Source of the DNA: Suillus spraguei
Lineage: Eukaryota; Basidiomycota; Agaricomycetes; Boletales; Suillaceae
Direction: 5' to 3'
NCBI GenBank assembly: GCA_016800925.1
Contig: JABCPU010000291.1
Coordinates: 21,944-85,943 of the forward strand
Length of the DNA: 64,000 nucleotides
Shown here: in pieces, positions 1 through 13,326 of the stretch
Position numbering within the stretch: the first letter of the stretch is position 1
Layout: each line of letters begins with the position of its first letter
Position numbers and translations under genes: made by a program
The notes under the pieces: generated by a model
What the model saw: the letters and a program-made list of their open reading frames with translations, nothing else
Told to the model about the DNA's origin: nothing
Databases searched by the model: none

Positions 1-179
1 AATATAAAGGGTCAATACCACGTGCTCGTCAAGTACCGACTTCAAGAGCAGTTACTTCGAGGTATCCACACCTTAATCTTTATCTCAACACTACTCAATA
101 TCTTGTTAGCAAATCTTGCACGTGGTCTCGAAACGTCCCGTGGTTCGTGGTGGTCATATGATTTGTAAAATGATGAGCT

Positions 180-830
180 CAAGTCAGGCATATTAAAGAT
201 AACGAGGCGAGCCTCAAAGCCAACCCAGAGCAGGTGTTTCGCCGCCTTGTGCGTTTACTCGACCTTGGAAAAGAGATTATTTCGTTTCTGCTCCAATTGC
301 AATTACTGCTGCATCTCCTAGGCTCTGAAGTTGCGAGTGCTGGACCTGTCCCGATCACAATGTGTTTTTACCCTTGATATTGGAGAACATGTGGAACAAT
401 GATTTCTGGAGCAAAGGCTTGCACTGCTGTTTATTTTATTTTGACTAGTAAACCTGACATTCGTAGCTTACGTGAGACATGCGGTCAATGATGACTACTT
501 GCGAAAAGAGGCCTTGACCTTGCTTGCAAAGCACACATACAAAGCTGAGGTAATGGGAGGCAATTTATCAGGTTATATTCTGAAAGGTCGAGTCTTGAGT
601 GTTTTAGTTTCACAATCACTTACATCACTCTTTTAGAGTACCAGAAGGTGCACGATGCACTTAGTCACATACGTCATGGAGATGTTGAGACTTTGTGGAG
701 ACAATCAACGACTGCTCTGCCTGATGTTATGAATCCAAGTCAGGTGTCCATTGTTCAGTTAGCTATGCTAGAAAAAACAAACTGCCACACGTCTTCGATA
801 CACGTTTTCTTTCGCTAGGATTGATCCCGT
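180..830 (+). pseudogene. Gene relic or partial gene at left edge, unrecognised
   Basis: Several short stretches read like spliced exons. About 210-330 translates to a leucine-rich helical segment containing NPEQVFRRLVRLLDLG. A second piece at about 445-550 contains YVRHAVNDDYLRKEALTLLA. It joins through a plausible GT-AG intron (donor near 550, acceptor ending AGAG near 638) to a piece containing YQKVHDALSHIRHGDVETLW, which runs to about 800. No single long frame covers the region and no start codon is convincing. I do not recognise the family. It may be the 3' part of a gene beginning left of the window, or a decayed copy. Confidence 0.25.
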
Positions 831-2425
831 TGCCCCAGTGAATTGACAAGCTTGAAGAATTTTTACGGAGTTCTCGATCTCAAGAACAAGATGAAGGATG
901 GCTGTATGCCGTATTCACCGCCAGCGGGTACTTTGGGTGTCTCGTTAGAAGTTCAGTATGAATCTCAAGTTTTGTGTGGCTGCTCTCATCATCTTTTTAC
1001 TAACAGAGACGCATCGTTCAACTATCCCAAGCCTATGACACCTGCTCCACGTGACAAAGAGTCAGTAGAGTGCGTTATAATAATGGACACTCACGCTACG
1101 AGAATAGTCCTTCTCTTGTCTGCTGTCCCGGTCCCAGCAGCCTCCCGAGGATCTAAGTTCTCTTTCGTGTCAGTAGCTGCGGGCTCAGCGCGGGAATGCA
1201 AGCGGCTTTTGCTCGCCTTTGCCATCGCTGAATTTTAGGCAGCAGCAAGGCGTGTCTCCAGCAACTCCCTCGTCGTGGTCATCGGCAGCCACAACGAGCC
1301 GTTCGGCAATCGGATAACACCGGATTTCAGAGTCCGTGCCGTTGATGCCGAACGAAACCAACTCGTTTGCCGCACATTCGAAAACAGAATTGAAAACAAC
1401 GTCGAAAACGAACTTTGAATGTCTCTAATTACTACCAAGTACCGTTCAACCTATTTTCAGTCCCGACTCCGAGTTAATTTCCGTCGATCGAATCATCTGA
1501 AACTTGCATCTTAGTGCTTGGTGGTGGCTTCTTGTGTTGTGCTCAAAGTGAGTTAAATCAACGACAAACGGCATACCTATCACCTATTAAATATCAACAG
1601 TTCCTGGCCTTCTCCAGCAGCTTAGTCCGAAATGACTAGTGGGCCCACTGACTCTCTGATCATAATAGCGTCCTGAGTAGCAGGAAGCTCCGGATCGGAC
1701 ATGAAATTTTGAAAGCGCAACTAGGAAACCTTGAGTGTTGAGCTAAGTTGACAGGTATTTCAATAAAATACAAGAGCAAGACAGAGAAGTCTCCTGCAAG
1801 TGGCCTCAGCTCTTGATCGGATTTGCAGTTTTGACTAGGTAGGAATATCCCCCACCGTGAGTGAATTTTGGACACTACAATCGATTGGATCCACTCAGAT
1901 CCTAGCCATTAACTTATCAGTATAGGAACTTCAAGATGTATAAACATACCATTCTGAATCTACTCTGGGTGTTTTCTACGGTACGATTCATGAATGCAGC
2001 GCCAACAGTGAGGCTAAATTAGGAAATCATAGTGGCGGAGTCTCCGCTTATGTAAAGGGTGTTGTGCCGCAGGACCTATCCAGGGTGAAGTCTATCTCTG
2101 AACATTTGCTAGGCAATCTCCGCTCTCGCTGGTTTTCTGGCTAAACCCCACAGCCTGCCCGCGAGGCTTCAGTGAGGCCAATTTCGCTTTGAGCGCTGTC
2201 GGACTTTGGATACCATTGTAAGAAGCTCGCAGCAAAATAAAAAAATTAAGTATGTAGATCCAACATGCTATTTGATTCTATACTTAGTTCCCGACATGTT
2301 ACCAATACGCCACGGCAGGTGTGTTACGTGGTTTCGACGTAATGTTACAATGACTCTGTCTAGATCTGGTTCACTGGTATACTACTTATTCCATTCGATA
2401 TCGAAACTGGTTGGTCTAAGCCTCC
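831..2425. other. Stretch without a supported gene
   Basis: Only short open frames with no family resemblance and no consistent splice pattern. The last few hundred bases would hold the promoter of the downstream MFS gene, but I see no clear TATA element near its start. Confidence 0.5.
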
Positions 2426-4447
2426 ATGGCAAGTGTGTCCCCGACCGGGTCATCGTCTGAGCGCACTCCGCTCCTTCCAGAGCAGCAGGACCCATTAAGC
2501 AGTAGACTCCGATTTTCCCCATTGATACTTCTAGTTCCGCTTGCTGTCGCGACACGATTCACTTCGACACTTTCTACAACGACGTTATTGGAGGTTATCC
2601 AATCAGTCATCTGTCGAGTGTGGCTTACGTCAAATGGCAACTTGCCACCAGGCGGCGAGATATCTAAGGAACTATGCGCAGTTCCAGAGGTGGAGAAAAC
2701 ATACGCCACAGTCATTACAGCCATTTTAATCGGCGAAGGGCTTGGAGGTACGAACGCTGCTGGTTTCAATTCTGCCTAACTCAATGTCCAACAGCCATGG
2801 TCTCATGCGGTGTGATCAACTATATTAGCTCTAGACTCGGAAGAAAACCAGTTATCCTTGCCACAATTGCCATTAGCTTTTTGGGATATTCTCTTATGGT
2901 CTGGTCCCAGTACCTGTCCGGATGGCTAGAAGCAAGTATTTTGATCGCCTCTCTACTACTGCAAATGTTCAGCGGTACCCTGACTATGATATTCATTACG
3001 AACATATACACCGTCGATATCTCCACTGCTGACGACAGGTAATGTAAACTATGATAATCAATTTTCTTTGAACTGACAGGATGCTTAAGAACACCCATTT
3101 TGAGTGCCATCAACGGATGGGCTACGCTAGGTAAGCACCATAATCTGTATTGACACAATCCCCATTAATCTACGTGTAAAGGCCAAGCAGTCTCCTTTTA
3201 TATTGGTGGACTTGTCACCACCAAGACCAATGACCCGTTAATTGTGTATTACATCTCGATCTCTGTCCTCGGGGCAATATTCGTCTACGTCTTGGCTTTC
3301 CTCCCCGAATCATTTCCAGAAGATAAACGCAATGAACTACGTCGCCAGCGCCTCGCTCAACAGAATGTAGAAACAAGCGCTCGTCGGAATTTACCGAGCC
3401 GCCTTGTATCTGCGTTAACCATTGTGTTCGAACCTTTGAGGCAGCTTGTTCCTGTCCGCAAGGCAGATGGCAGACTGAACTGGCGAATAGTGTATTGCGC
3501 AATTCATAACATCATCGCAATGCTCGCGGACACGTATGCGGCGGCAGCCCTTTTGTTGTTGTACACGACGAAATACGGCTACAACCCTGCTCAAGTAGGT
3601 TGAACATCAATCACTGGAGCTCTACACTTATGCATAACTTAGACTGGAATCGTATTAACAACACTGAGTCTGAGCGCTGTATTCTCTCTGACATACACGA
3701 TACCCTCCCTAATTCGTTTGTTACGTCCAATTTACACCAGGAAGGTTGCCCTCCCCGAAGACCAACAGGACCCTAGCGGGGATACTGTTGTATCTACGTC
3801 GACAGACCTTCTCGATGTCCATATCGCTTTCGTCTCCTGGATCATTAATGCTGTTGCCTATATCATGGCATCTGCAACGACAACTCGTGTTTCACATCTC
3901 ATAGGTGCGAAGCAACGTTGAAAAGCGGGGATGTGTGTATTGATGTGTTGTGAAGCCGTGGTCATCGTCGGGTTCAGCGCAGCACATACTCCCATCATTC
4001 GAAGTCTCGTGGTGTCATCGGTCGACCCCTTAAAACAAGGTACGTTTTTCGAAGCTGCGAATCCGATTGTCAAGTGATGAATTGCGTGGGATAGGAGAGG
4101 CATTGGCTGCCATCGAAATGATGTCAAGCATTGGAGCCTTCCTCTCTCCCCTTGTCATGGGCGGCATTTTTACTGCGCAAGTCGATTAGTTTTCCATCCC
4201 ACTTTGTTTCCTCATTTCCTTACTTAATGCAGCACAATCTCAAGTCAACCGATGCTGGTATTCTATATCCATGCAGTAAGCTTTCTTTGCAGATCAGTGC
4301 ACGATGTACATCTGTTAAACGTGTTTATCGCAGGCGATCGTGATCGCGGCTGCGTCGCTACTCTTTCTCATCAGAGACTCCGACCGTTATCAGGAACCAC
4401 CGCGGCCCAATAGCGATTCGACTGCCGACACGTTTACCATAGACTAG
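2426..4447 (+). CDS. MFS (major facilitator superfamily) transporter, about 534 aa
   Basis: A multi-pass membrane transporter; the substrate cannot be told. Nine exons give an in-frame product when the introns are 2748-2794, 3039-3089, 3131-3181, 3595-3642, 3905-3955, 4040-4094, 4177-4232 and 4276-4333; the exon sum is exactly 535 codons with the stop at 4445-4447. Seen in the translation: a polar N-terminus, the loop motif SSRLGRKPV after the second membrane segment (classic MFS motif A position), a central hydrophilic loop with LPESFPEDKR, and QGEALAAIEM before a late helix. The intron at 4177 starts GCAAGT and is read as a GC-AG intron, because only this restores the last two helices. A TGA at 3919-3921 is removed if the weak intron 3905-3955 is real; otherwise the gene is truncated. 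Family assignment is secure, exact splicing less so. Confidence 0.8.
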
Positions 4448-4642
4448 AGAATTTCTTACATAGTACTTATTATGTTAATACTATTTCTTGTCTTCTTGGA
4501 GCAGCGCCCGATGTAGACAGTATATACTGTTGTTTTCTTACAGGTTACTATGATATTTACTCATATCCAGGGTACAATGTAACTCTCAGATCTATCGCCG
4601 CGGTGCCAGGTAAGTAAATCACAAGGGTGTCACTAGACAGAT

Positions 4643-5467
4643 TCATGAGCGCGGGTAGTCATCAAAAGGCCATAGCTTTGAGAACGCCAAGTAACTTACG
4701 TGCTGTCTATCCATTATTGCTTGTATCTTCTCTCTCCCTCCTTGTTCCCAATCGTCCCAACAATGACTGAGAACAACAGTATCCCTTCCATAGTCTTGTT
4801 CACCCCGAGGCAACTCGCGACCATTATGTACTTTGCCTTTCTCCTTGCCTCCATGAAATACACGATGCCATTTCAGAATTCCCTCCTTGTTGAAGCACAG
4901 TCTCTCGGCAGCACGAATGGAAGGGGCGTTCACAGAGCTGCATTGCCACTGAACCCTCCGCAACCCCAGACCGCCCTTCGATGGCACTTCTAGCGCATAC
5001 TGCAAAAGAAGCCCAACAGCATTAGAATTAACATGCGTCCTTTGATATAGGGGAAGAATGATGATATATCCTATTTCCGTGGACAGATTCGCAGAAGAAG
5101 AGGTCATGTAAGACATCATCCCAGCCAGTTCGCCTTCCCCGTCCGCTGCCGAGGGCGGTTTTGTTTTATCTATGATGGCAAATAACACCATTCCCGGGTC
5201 ACGATGCACTACGGCTTCGAGGAAATTGGTATCGAAATCTTGCACGGTTTCGAATGGGCCTGCAGGCATGTGTGCCCATAGTTCTGGGTGAACTGATACG
5301 ATGGAACAAAACGGAGACGAATGGATCGATGCCTGGTAAGTCAGTCGGTTGGTTCAACTTTGTCATTGCTATTTAGATTCGCTTGCCTTGAAGGGAGTCA
5401 TCTTGATGCGTTCATTCGATAACTCTCGCACCGGGAAACAGAAATTGAGGTCATTCGGGGCCGTCAT
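4643..5467 (-). CDS. GNAT-family N-acetyltransferase, about 256 aa
   Basis: A predicted acetyl-CoA-dependent N-acetyltransferase of the RimJ/RimL-like group common in fungi; the substrate is unknown. Exon 1 is 5467-5387 and exon 2 is 5332-4643, separated by a 54-nt intron (5333-5386) that starts GCAAGC and ends CAG, so it is a GC-AG intron. Splicing joins ...KMTPFK to ASIHSSPF..., giving the usual N-terminal segment before the WAHMPAGPFET motif. Supporting motifs are LFAIIDK, GYIIILPLYQRTHVNS (beta strand and acetyl-CoA loop region), RRVQWQCSSVNAPSIRAAER (typical late GNAT segment) and a C-terminal CWDDWEQGGREK. The start was chosen because the next downstream ATG would lose the conserved beginning. 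The gene is convergent with the MFS gene, about 195 bp apart. Confidence 0.8.
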
Positions 5468-7594
5468 GCTTGGTGGGACGGAGAGGAGATGAAAGCCGAA
5501 GACAGATAATTACATGATGCTCGATTGCCGGTACCTGTGATGACTGGCCCGGAACTCCTTCACGGATGAAATGAGTCAGCGCGACAAGCGCTGTCATTCA
5601 CCCCTCCCGGACCGAAGGTAATGTGCAGATATCACCGTGGGCAGCTTGTAATTCATTGCTCACTCCAAGCTGTAGGCCGGCCACAGCACACGGACGCGAC
5701 ACCGTGTCATTAGAAAGCACAGGAACGATTCACTACCACTAGCAGGAGTCCCAGGGGCCATGACAGTCACGGCCACCGAGCGGCAAGCACTGCAGAACAG
5801 ACGTGATAATCGATGATCTAAATCAGGTCTCCGTGCTAAAAAAGGGCAACAATCCAAGCTTCCATTCAACTAGTCGGCTCTCTGTTCTAAATGACCTTCT
5901 CTGGGCTTGATTCTGTGTCACGAGGGCAGTCTCGCTTCACTGTAGGTGACATACATTAACACAACTCTACTCAGGCATCAGGACCGGCATTGCGTCATGA
6001 AGAAATTATGGTGAAAAAGCATCATGGTCTCGGCACATAACTCGGAGATCCGACGTGTCCAACTATACTGTTGTGTAAGTTCAAGCTCTTAAGCTATGCT
6101 AATACTTTTGAGAAGCAGTCGAAAATTCATGATACAGAGGAGCAGTGCCAGTGAGTCAAACAAAATCTTTCAACGTACTTATGCCACAGCAAGCACGGTT
6201 TTTAGGGTTTACACAAATTACATCACGGCTCAGAACAAAGCCATTGGTTCCCGAGCCCCTGAGTATCATGCACTGCGTTATACATAGTCCTCAACGTTCC
6301 CTTTGACAGTCCATTTATTAAATGCTGCCACGATCTGCCAAGGAACTCGAGATTTTTTCACAGCTCGATCAACTTGAAGGCGGTACGTCGAATTGTTCTA
6401 CGTCTCGCACTGCCGATAGTTTTGCATACGTTCCGCACGTCATGCAGACCACCTAACTATTTCGGATTCGAAGAACCGTTTTAACCAATGAGATGGCATG
6501 CATTATAATTGGCCTCGACGACTTCGAGTTCTCCAGCTCAATACACCGTGATCAGCACGAGCATCAAGCATTGAATCCTGGGTCCCGCTTAGAGGAATAG
6601 GCATCCACCCCCGGCGGGTGCGAGTGCAATACACATCTTACGAACATGAACGAGGTCCCCATACTTCTCACTCCATGAACTTGCGTCGCCTTATCTCGAG
6701 CACCCCGAGGCTCGCCCGTTTCACGCAGCAGTTCTATCCCCACAGGTATGTAGCAAATCGCGCATTGAACTCGTAGAAGGGATATTCTACCCACCCCTGC
6801 ATGGCTTGATTTTTTTTGCGACGGACACTCCGAACGTCCGAGGAAACATCCCTTATCCGCACCACCTGTCATCATTCATCTCTGGTATCTATGAAACCAC
6901 AGGGCGAACGTCATTGATTCGATGCTGGTAATATTAGTACTTCTCGACGATAGCCTCGTCAACGCCATCTAGACCTTCATAAAACAATGAAATATAGCAC
7001 CATATATCTCATGTCCCTCGCACATGATCACGATCGGATCCTGATCAGACAAATAATATAAAATGAGTACCGGATGGTCAATCCACCCTCAGTGTGAAAA
7101 AAAGGGTGGGGTGTGATATGAGTGCGATGGAAGCTCATTGGTTGTGGCCCGGTGACATGTCAAAGAAAGTTTGCAAGATGGCAATTCATTTAACGGTTTC
7201 TTCGTGCTTCGTTGTGCTGGAACTTTCTTTATGAATGAACGACATGTGTATTCACAAGTTGTGGTATCACATTGTTGTCAGATTCAAATGTTATGTCATG
7301 ACATGTCGTTATTGCGGCGACCCTGCTGGAAGGCATGCATTGGCAGGAGTTACATGAAGTCATCAGAGGATCTGAGAGATGAGGTTATGGTATCAACATA
7401 AACGCCAGGGTAAGAAAAAAGAGTGGAAAATTAGGGCTACAGTGCTGGCAATATCATACAATGCGAGGACAATGCATAAGTGCATATGAATGCATAGTCT
7501 ATCCCGAAGTCTAACCAACCAAGACAAATGTGAAACAGCAGAACGCTCGATGCAAAAACTTTTCAAAAATAATTATCCAGAACATATGCAAATG
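5468..7594. other. Intergenic stretch without a supported gene
   Basis: Open frames are short, unrelated to any family I know and not linked by splice sites. No RNA gene or clear repeat was seen. Confidence 0.5.
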
Positions 7595-8986
7595 TCATGA
7601 TCGGCGTCGTGCATGACGACTGCTGAACGTGTCCAAAGAATGGCGGCGTCCTAACTTGGCCTTTGAGGAAAATTTCGGGGCCTTGGACACTTTTGATAGA
7701 TCAGACGCAAAGCTAAAAAGCCTGCTGAAGAATGGTTTCTTGAACCCTGTACTGCCAGAATGAGGCGACGAGGGCGATTTAGTGGTCGACGTGGCCGTGT
7801 AGAGGGAAGGTGCGGGTCCGGGCTGAAACAACCACAAAGTACAAGTCAGCAAAATGTATCATAATTATGACAAAGAGAGATAAGCACTTTGCCGTTGACT
7901 TACCAGGACCTTCACCTTCTGACCAGGAGTTGGTATAACATAGTATGTGCTGCCCGACTCGCAGCTGTCAGCCTCACTGATCGGGGAAGGCGGTCTTGTC
8001 CGATCTTCCCTTGAAGGTGGGCCTCTCATCCCATACCGTGGTTCTTCATGGATAGACGCGAGATTGTTATGGACGGTGGGGTATGGGGCAGGAGTGATAC
8101 GCGGGTATTGCGGAAACCCTGAGCCCGTGGGCGCAGACACTGTATACGTCATGCCTGGTGCCTTAGTTGGGGCATACACAATTGTTGGTGGAGCATAATG
8201 ATCGGTGGCGTGATGAGGGCCGGGTGCATATACGATCGAAGGCGGAGGCCTAGTATATCGCGAATGCGAGTGCGCGGGATGGTGTTGCTCGTATTGTCGA
8301 GGAATAGGTTGTGAATGCGAGTAGGTTACTGGTGGGGCAGCAGTACTGTGATGGCTGGGAACGTGGCGTGGCAAGGGTGTTGGTGGTATTTCTACAGCGT
8401 TTTTGTGGGGCGGGGATTGCAAGGGTTCGGACCGGTATGGTTCTGAAGCTCTTCGCGGCCGATATTTTTCGTTTCTTGAGTCATAAGGAGTGGCGTGTGG
8501 GTCAGAGGGAAGGATTTGTATTTCCTCAGGCTCCAAGTCTTCAGGGACTGCATGATGTGTATTTCGTGCTGAGGGGTAATGATATCCTGTGTACTCAGGG
8601 TGGCGAGGACCCCGCAAAGGATATGCATCGGCGGCAGACCTCGAACGGTCATGGGCACGGTGGTGATGGCTAGGTTGAAAGTGGGGGTGAGAACTGGAAC
8701 TATGGCTACTTCCTTTGTGCGAGCCACCATTGTCATAGTGCCAGTGCGAGATAGGAACATCTCGACCGTCCCCATACCTCAACATCATCTTCGGAGGTAA
8801 AGAATGCGAACTGCCGTTGTCTGAGTCACAGTCGTCGATATCAATGTCGCTGACGACGGATGGGGGACTTTCGGGGGAATAGAACTGGGAATGGAATGGC
8901 GAGTGCGAACGCACCCAGTGCTCAGTACGTTCCCGGGAGCTTCTGAAGACCTGGACGGCCTCTGGCGAAGATGTATACTCTGTCAT
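7595..8986 (-). CDS. Hypothetical disordered His/Pro/Ser-rich protein, about 436 aa
   Basis: I do not recognise the family. Two exons, 8986-7904 and 7822-7595, join in phase 0 across an 81-nt intron with a perfect GTAAGT donor and TTTCAG acceptor. The product is low-complexity throughout: an acidic stretch (DIDIDDCDSDNGSS) near residue 50, runs of His and Ser around residues 85-120, repeated proline-tyrosine segments (PPSIVYAPGPHH, PPTIVYAPTKAPG) around 250-290, and a basic C-terminus ending HARRRS. No membrane segment or signal peptide is seen. The segment ESGSTYYVIPTPGQKVKVL at the splice junction is the most sequence-like part. The long frame, clean intron and upstream TATA element together argue for a real gene. 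Confidence 0.7.
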
Positions 8987-9093
8987 GAGGTCGTGACCAC
9001 AGAGTCACCAACCAGATAACTCTGTGCAGGGGAGGAGGTTGATTTAGCGAATACCAAAGCGAAAGAAAGAAAAAAGTAGTAGAGTGCCACTGG

Positions 9094-9102
9094 TTTTATA
9101 TA
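9094..9102 (-). promoter_or_regulatory. TATA box upstream of the 7595-8986 gene
   Basis: On the minus strand the sequence reads TATATAAAA about 110 bp before the ATG at 8986, a fitting position for a core promoter with a 60-80 nt leader. Confidence 0.5.
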
Positions 9103-9110
9103 ATGAGGCT

Positions 9111-12100
9111 GCGAACCCGACTGAATCATCAAATCCCATGCCAGTTACGGGAAGCGATGAAGACTAGTAGGGGCTGGGATCTCGCTATCCCAGCCGGGTT
9201 TGCGAGAGATTTGCTGGCCGTGATTAGACTTCTGCAAGCGACTTATTTCCGTTTCGTCCAGTAAAAAAAATAGATTATCGGGAAATTATCAAGCTCTGGT
9301 CGAGTTTGGCCCATCAGCCAACGTGTTTGCAGCGAGGCAGCAAGATAATTGACTATCATCCCCAAGTTCATCAACGCAGCTTTCCAGAGTAGTTCAAGTG
9401 CCTGACAGGCGAAAACTCTCAGCGATCCTGTGGGAATTTCCGGTGCAAAGCACTGAAGGGTGACATAATCAGCTTGGTCTTTCAATCCTTCTGTAAGTTT
9501 AGATCCGCAGCTGTACGGCTTCAGTTGACACATGCATTAGCCCCTTCTTTACTACCCAGTTTCCCAAACTGTCGACCTTAGTCTGTGAGAGCAGAATCAT
9601 ATCCGCACTGGCTGTGACACGTTACTATATGATGACCGCCGTAAGCCATCTTCTCAATCAGATTGCGATCACTCGCCCATCACCGTTAGGATACAGCAGA
9701 GCCCATTAACAGGTTATGATACACATGACTTTGCAATGATCAGTGCCAATATGAAACACGGACCAAAAGAACACTTCTCTTTCCCTCGCACCCACATGCT
9801 TCTACCCATGACCGTTCCGATATCTCCCAGCATGGCGACCAAGATAGGGGCAAGGTTTCACACCATGACTTGACTGAGACCTGTGAGTTGTGCTTGAACT
9901 ACGCCTGACATCGCCAGTCGTGTCCCCCCCTGACGTCTATAGGTATGACAGTAGATGCAATAAACCGGCCCCCTGTCCCTGTACGGAAATATGGTTTTTT
10001 TTCCTCATGGACGGTCTGCACCAAGATTAGCCCCAAAGCATTTGAAATAGTACATATCTCGACGATCGCTCGATCAGCGGATGTACCCAGCAGAGGAACT
10101 GTACCAGCGTGGTCATACGTTTATATACGAGAGCGAAGGTCCATACCACGAGTCCATGACAATCGAAGAAGTTCATAGACCTTGAAAGACAGGGGTCGAT
10201 CAAACCACCTGTTCCGAAGAAACTGGCATCCTCCTCGTTGACGAAGCTCGACAGTGGATTTTTCCCGGTAGTATTCGTATGTAGTTTCATTATCTTCCCC
10301 CTCGCTGACAACATTCACATCGATGAGTCACGAATTTAAGCTAAAAAATGTAAATGGAAGTGTAGCCCTGCGGGCTACAGCCACAACCGGCGTTCATTTT
10401 TTGGACAAGCACACTTCTGTACGAATAGGGCTCGTATCAAAACGCACGTTATAATTATCAGCCGCCCGAGAAGCCTTGGGATGTGACGCCAAGGTGGTGA
10501 TTTCTCACCTACTGCAGTGAATTAATCAGCGTACGCGAAATGACACGAAATGAGATGCGACGACGGTGCGGAAATATCGAGCAACGAGCAAGCATGGACG
10601 GAGGATGTGGCCTCGAAATTTGCCGAGGCTCCAAAGGCTTGTGGATGCTATTTTTTAGGAGGACATGATGGTTTCCCTTGAATCAGGTCTAATGCTGTCC
10701 AATGTTCAAGTCAGCATAGACTCGGACTCGGAGATCCGAGATGCGTGAGTGACTCGACGGAGTCTCCTGGCCTTCGTGGTACTGAGCAAGGCAAAGATGG
10801 AACCTGAATGCTATCGTTCCTTGCGAGATATCCCCAACAGCTCGCAGAGTCGCATTCTGCGCAGTTGCGAACTCACTAGAAGGTTTCTACAGCCTTGCCT
10901 TGCATTTCTGATGGAAGAACCTAGAAGAATCTGAATTTACAACTCCGCGAAGTTGCTAACGAAACGAGGAGGACCCACGTTCTCATGAGTCGCATTTCAA
11001 CTCTGTTTCCTATCATTACTTACATGCGCGTACATCTAAATACTGTATCGTTATCGTCAGAAAACCATTATTATTACGACACTTTAAAGCACTTTTTAGC
11101 AACAATCGGCAGTTAATATTGTCGTTTCTTTCGGCTCAATCTGACTGGTAAATCCGTCGTTTGACACTGTCTGGAGTCGTAGTCACAGTACATATTTATT
11201 TCACAAAGGAAACTTGCCGATGCGCAAGGCTATAACCTGATGGGCCTGACAGTTATATCCTCAAAAGCGTTATCCGTTGGGACTCCAGAATGCAGGTTGG
11301 GCCGCTACATGTGTCCTGCAGCCCGACAATGCCCTGACAGGGTATCCTATCGTGTCCATCATCGAGAGGCGACATCTGCAGAGTATACGGCCCACCTTAA
11401 TTCGTCAAGCGGGTAGCAAATTCACGTACTCACTCATACTGAAGACGCGTGTTGTCATGACACCCCTGAGGTCGGACTTGCTAAAGGGCCACCAGGCCTA
11501 TCGACGGAGCCTACTTCAAGTTGGGCCCACGGCATGCCGCATCAGAAGTAATACTTCACATATAAATTATAAGACTCATCAATAATAGGTCCTACCTCCG
11601 GTTGGCAAGTATAGAGTCAGTATCATGTATGAGGAAAGACAGTTTCGTGCAGTTCATGCTCTATACAGTGCCAAACTCCACATTTGGACGCACATTGCGA
11701 GTCGGGCGCCTCCAAAAAAAAACAAATTTCGTTATTCTTGGAAAGTGTTTGTGATAGACTCGCCGCGTTTGGTGATATAGCTCAACTCTGTTTGCTGCTC
11801 CGTGCACACGGTTATGCAGAGGCTAATTGTGCCAAAATTCAGAGGCTAATTGCCAAACGATCAAGCTATTCATAAGATAGAGATTCATAATGTTTTGTGA
11901 GGTCTACGCACATTTGAGACTAATACGTCCAAAAACTGCAAAATGCAATCCGTCATTCGCAGTGGTCTTATGATGGCTGTGATACTTGTGCAAAGATCAG
12001 GTTGAGATCAAGGAGTAGCAAGTCCTAACCATTTCCGGTACTTACTTGTGACAGGATTACACACGTTTTTTTTGATATTAATGCCTTCCATCTCACTACT

Positions 12101-12580
12101 GTTCTATCTCAGGGCTATGGTATATCCAAGTAGGGACAAGGCACTTACAAGTCTTCGAAGGGTATGCCGTAAGATGTGCCAAACATAGGTTGCAGTCTTC
12201 CAAACCTTGATGCTAGGCTCTCAGTTTCTCATGTGCAGAGACTTACCTAGTCTAGCGTGCGGCGGGGAAAACTCTCGCCGGTGAAGCTCGCTGTATGTTC
12301 TTGCGTATTCTAGACGGTGTACTGCATGGGCTAAATGAAGATCTCTGCAGTCAAAGGTCCTCGGGCACCCTGGACTTGGAGTAGAGACAGAGGTTCCAGT
12401 CAGCACATCGTGTCTCCATAGAATGCGGTGGAAAGAGGGGGAAAGACATACTCCACAATAACTTCCGTCACAGTAGAACACAAGACGAAGACATTTCAAT
12501 AAAACGATAGCAAAAACACCATAGGCGACAACAGGTGGAATGAAGCACGTCCATCACTCGCTGTTGGAAAGCAGTGTCTA
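9111..12580. other. Long stretch without a supported gene
   Basis: About 3.5 kb with only short random-looking frames. No tRNA, transposon motif or tandem repeat was recognised. Confidence 0.45.
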
Positions 12581-12589
12581 GATGCGAAT

Positions 12590-12985
12590 GCGTGAGGATG
12601 ATGATTATGACGTTGCCGGGGAGGTATGGGGGAGGGAAGGCAACCGCAAGTTAGAAGCCCATTGCCTCCAGCTCCGAACACGAAGGTACCAATTAAGCCT
12701 TCTGTTGTCTAAACGACCGTCAGAAAGGCCAGTCGAGGTACACCTACTTGGTATTCGCTTAACTTGCCAGGCACCAACACACCACCCTTTGCTCAGGGTA
12801 GAAAGCATTCCATATGTTTGTTGGAAGACGGCGTATAGCAACCACATTGGGAACCTCGAGATATCCACAACAGGATCGATCACATTTGCGAATGAATAAT
12901 GACACATGCCACTGATTCCCATCGTTGGGTTGCCAGCGAAGAACGCAGGATTGTTCGTGTTGTTGGCCAACCCAGGGTCACCCAT
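12590..12985 (-). pseudogene. Degenerate duplicate of the 3' end of the Zn2Cys6 factor gene
   Basis: The minus strand translates to ANNTNNPAFFAGNPTMGISG, HYSFANVIDPVVDISRFP and GMLSTLSKGW, followed in another frame by FGAGGNGLL and LPSPIP. These match, in order, the C-terminal part of the transcription factor at 14410-14900 (ANNMNNSALFGGHPAM, DYSFASEMGPVADISTFP, GMLSMENILSNGF, FGAGGSGLI, LPSPIP). Stops and frame changes interrupt it, and no zinc cluster or middle domain lies upstream, so it is a partial tandem duplication of the gene's end, now decayed. It keeps GGG where the parent gene has GG (see findings). Confidence 0.7.
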
Positions 12986-13326
12986 AAACTGAGAACGGCA
13001 GGTACCGGGGTGGATTTCTCAGTTACATAATACCGTTCCGGAATTTTATGATGGGAACGTTCAATTTGAAATCTACGTGCGGTCCATCACGTGGTTGAAG
13101 TTCTCGCATCTGCGACGCGGTTCCTGGGAGACCGAGATCTGAAATTGTCATTTGCATCCTCAACTTTTCGTAGTTATGCGCTTGTGAGATCCAGAAGAGA
13201 AACATACACACCAATATCTGAACCACCAAAGCAAACGACTATGAGACCCAACGTCGAGGTAGTTCCTATTTCCGCGAAGAAGGCATTTTGCAGATAGCGA
13301 TGTCTTCAACTATTCAATAGTAATCT

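Noticed and set aside
843..1238. 131-codon plus-strand frame
   Set aside because: No family resemblance, no splice partner, and composition like the surrounding non-coding DNA.
6564..6875. 103-codon minus-strand frame
   Set aside because: Isolated in a gene-poor stretch, no motif, no splice sites.
8311..8800. Open frames on both strands inside the His/Pro-rich gene
   Set aside because: They are shadows of the long low-complexity frame 7595-8986, which has a clean intron and a promoter element.
9945..10318. Overlapping frames on both strands around 10.0-10.3 kb
   Set aside because: Typical chance frames; no conserved motif or consistent splicing.
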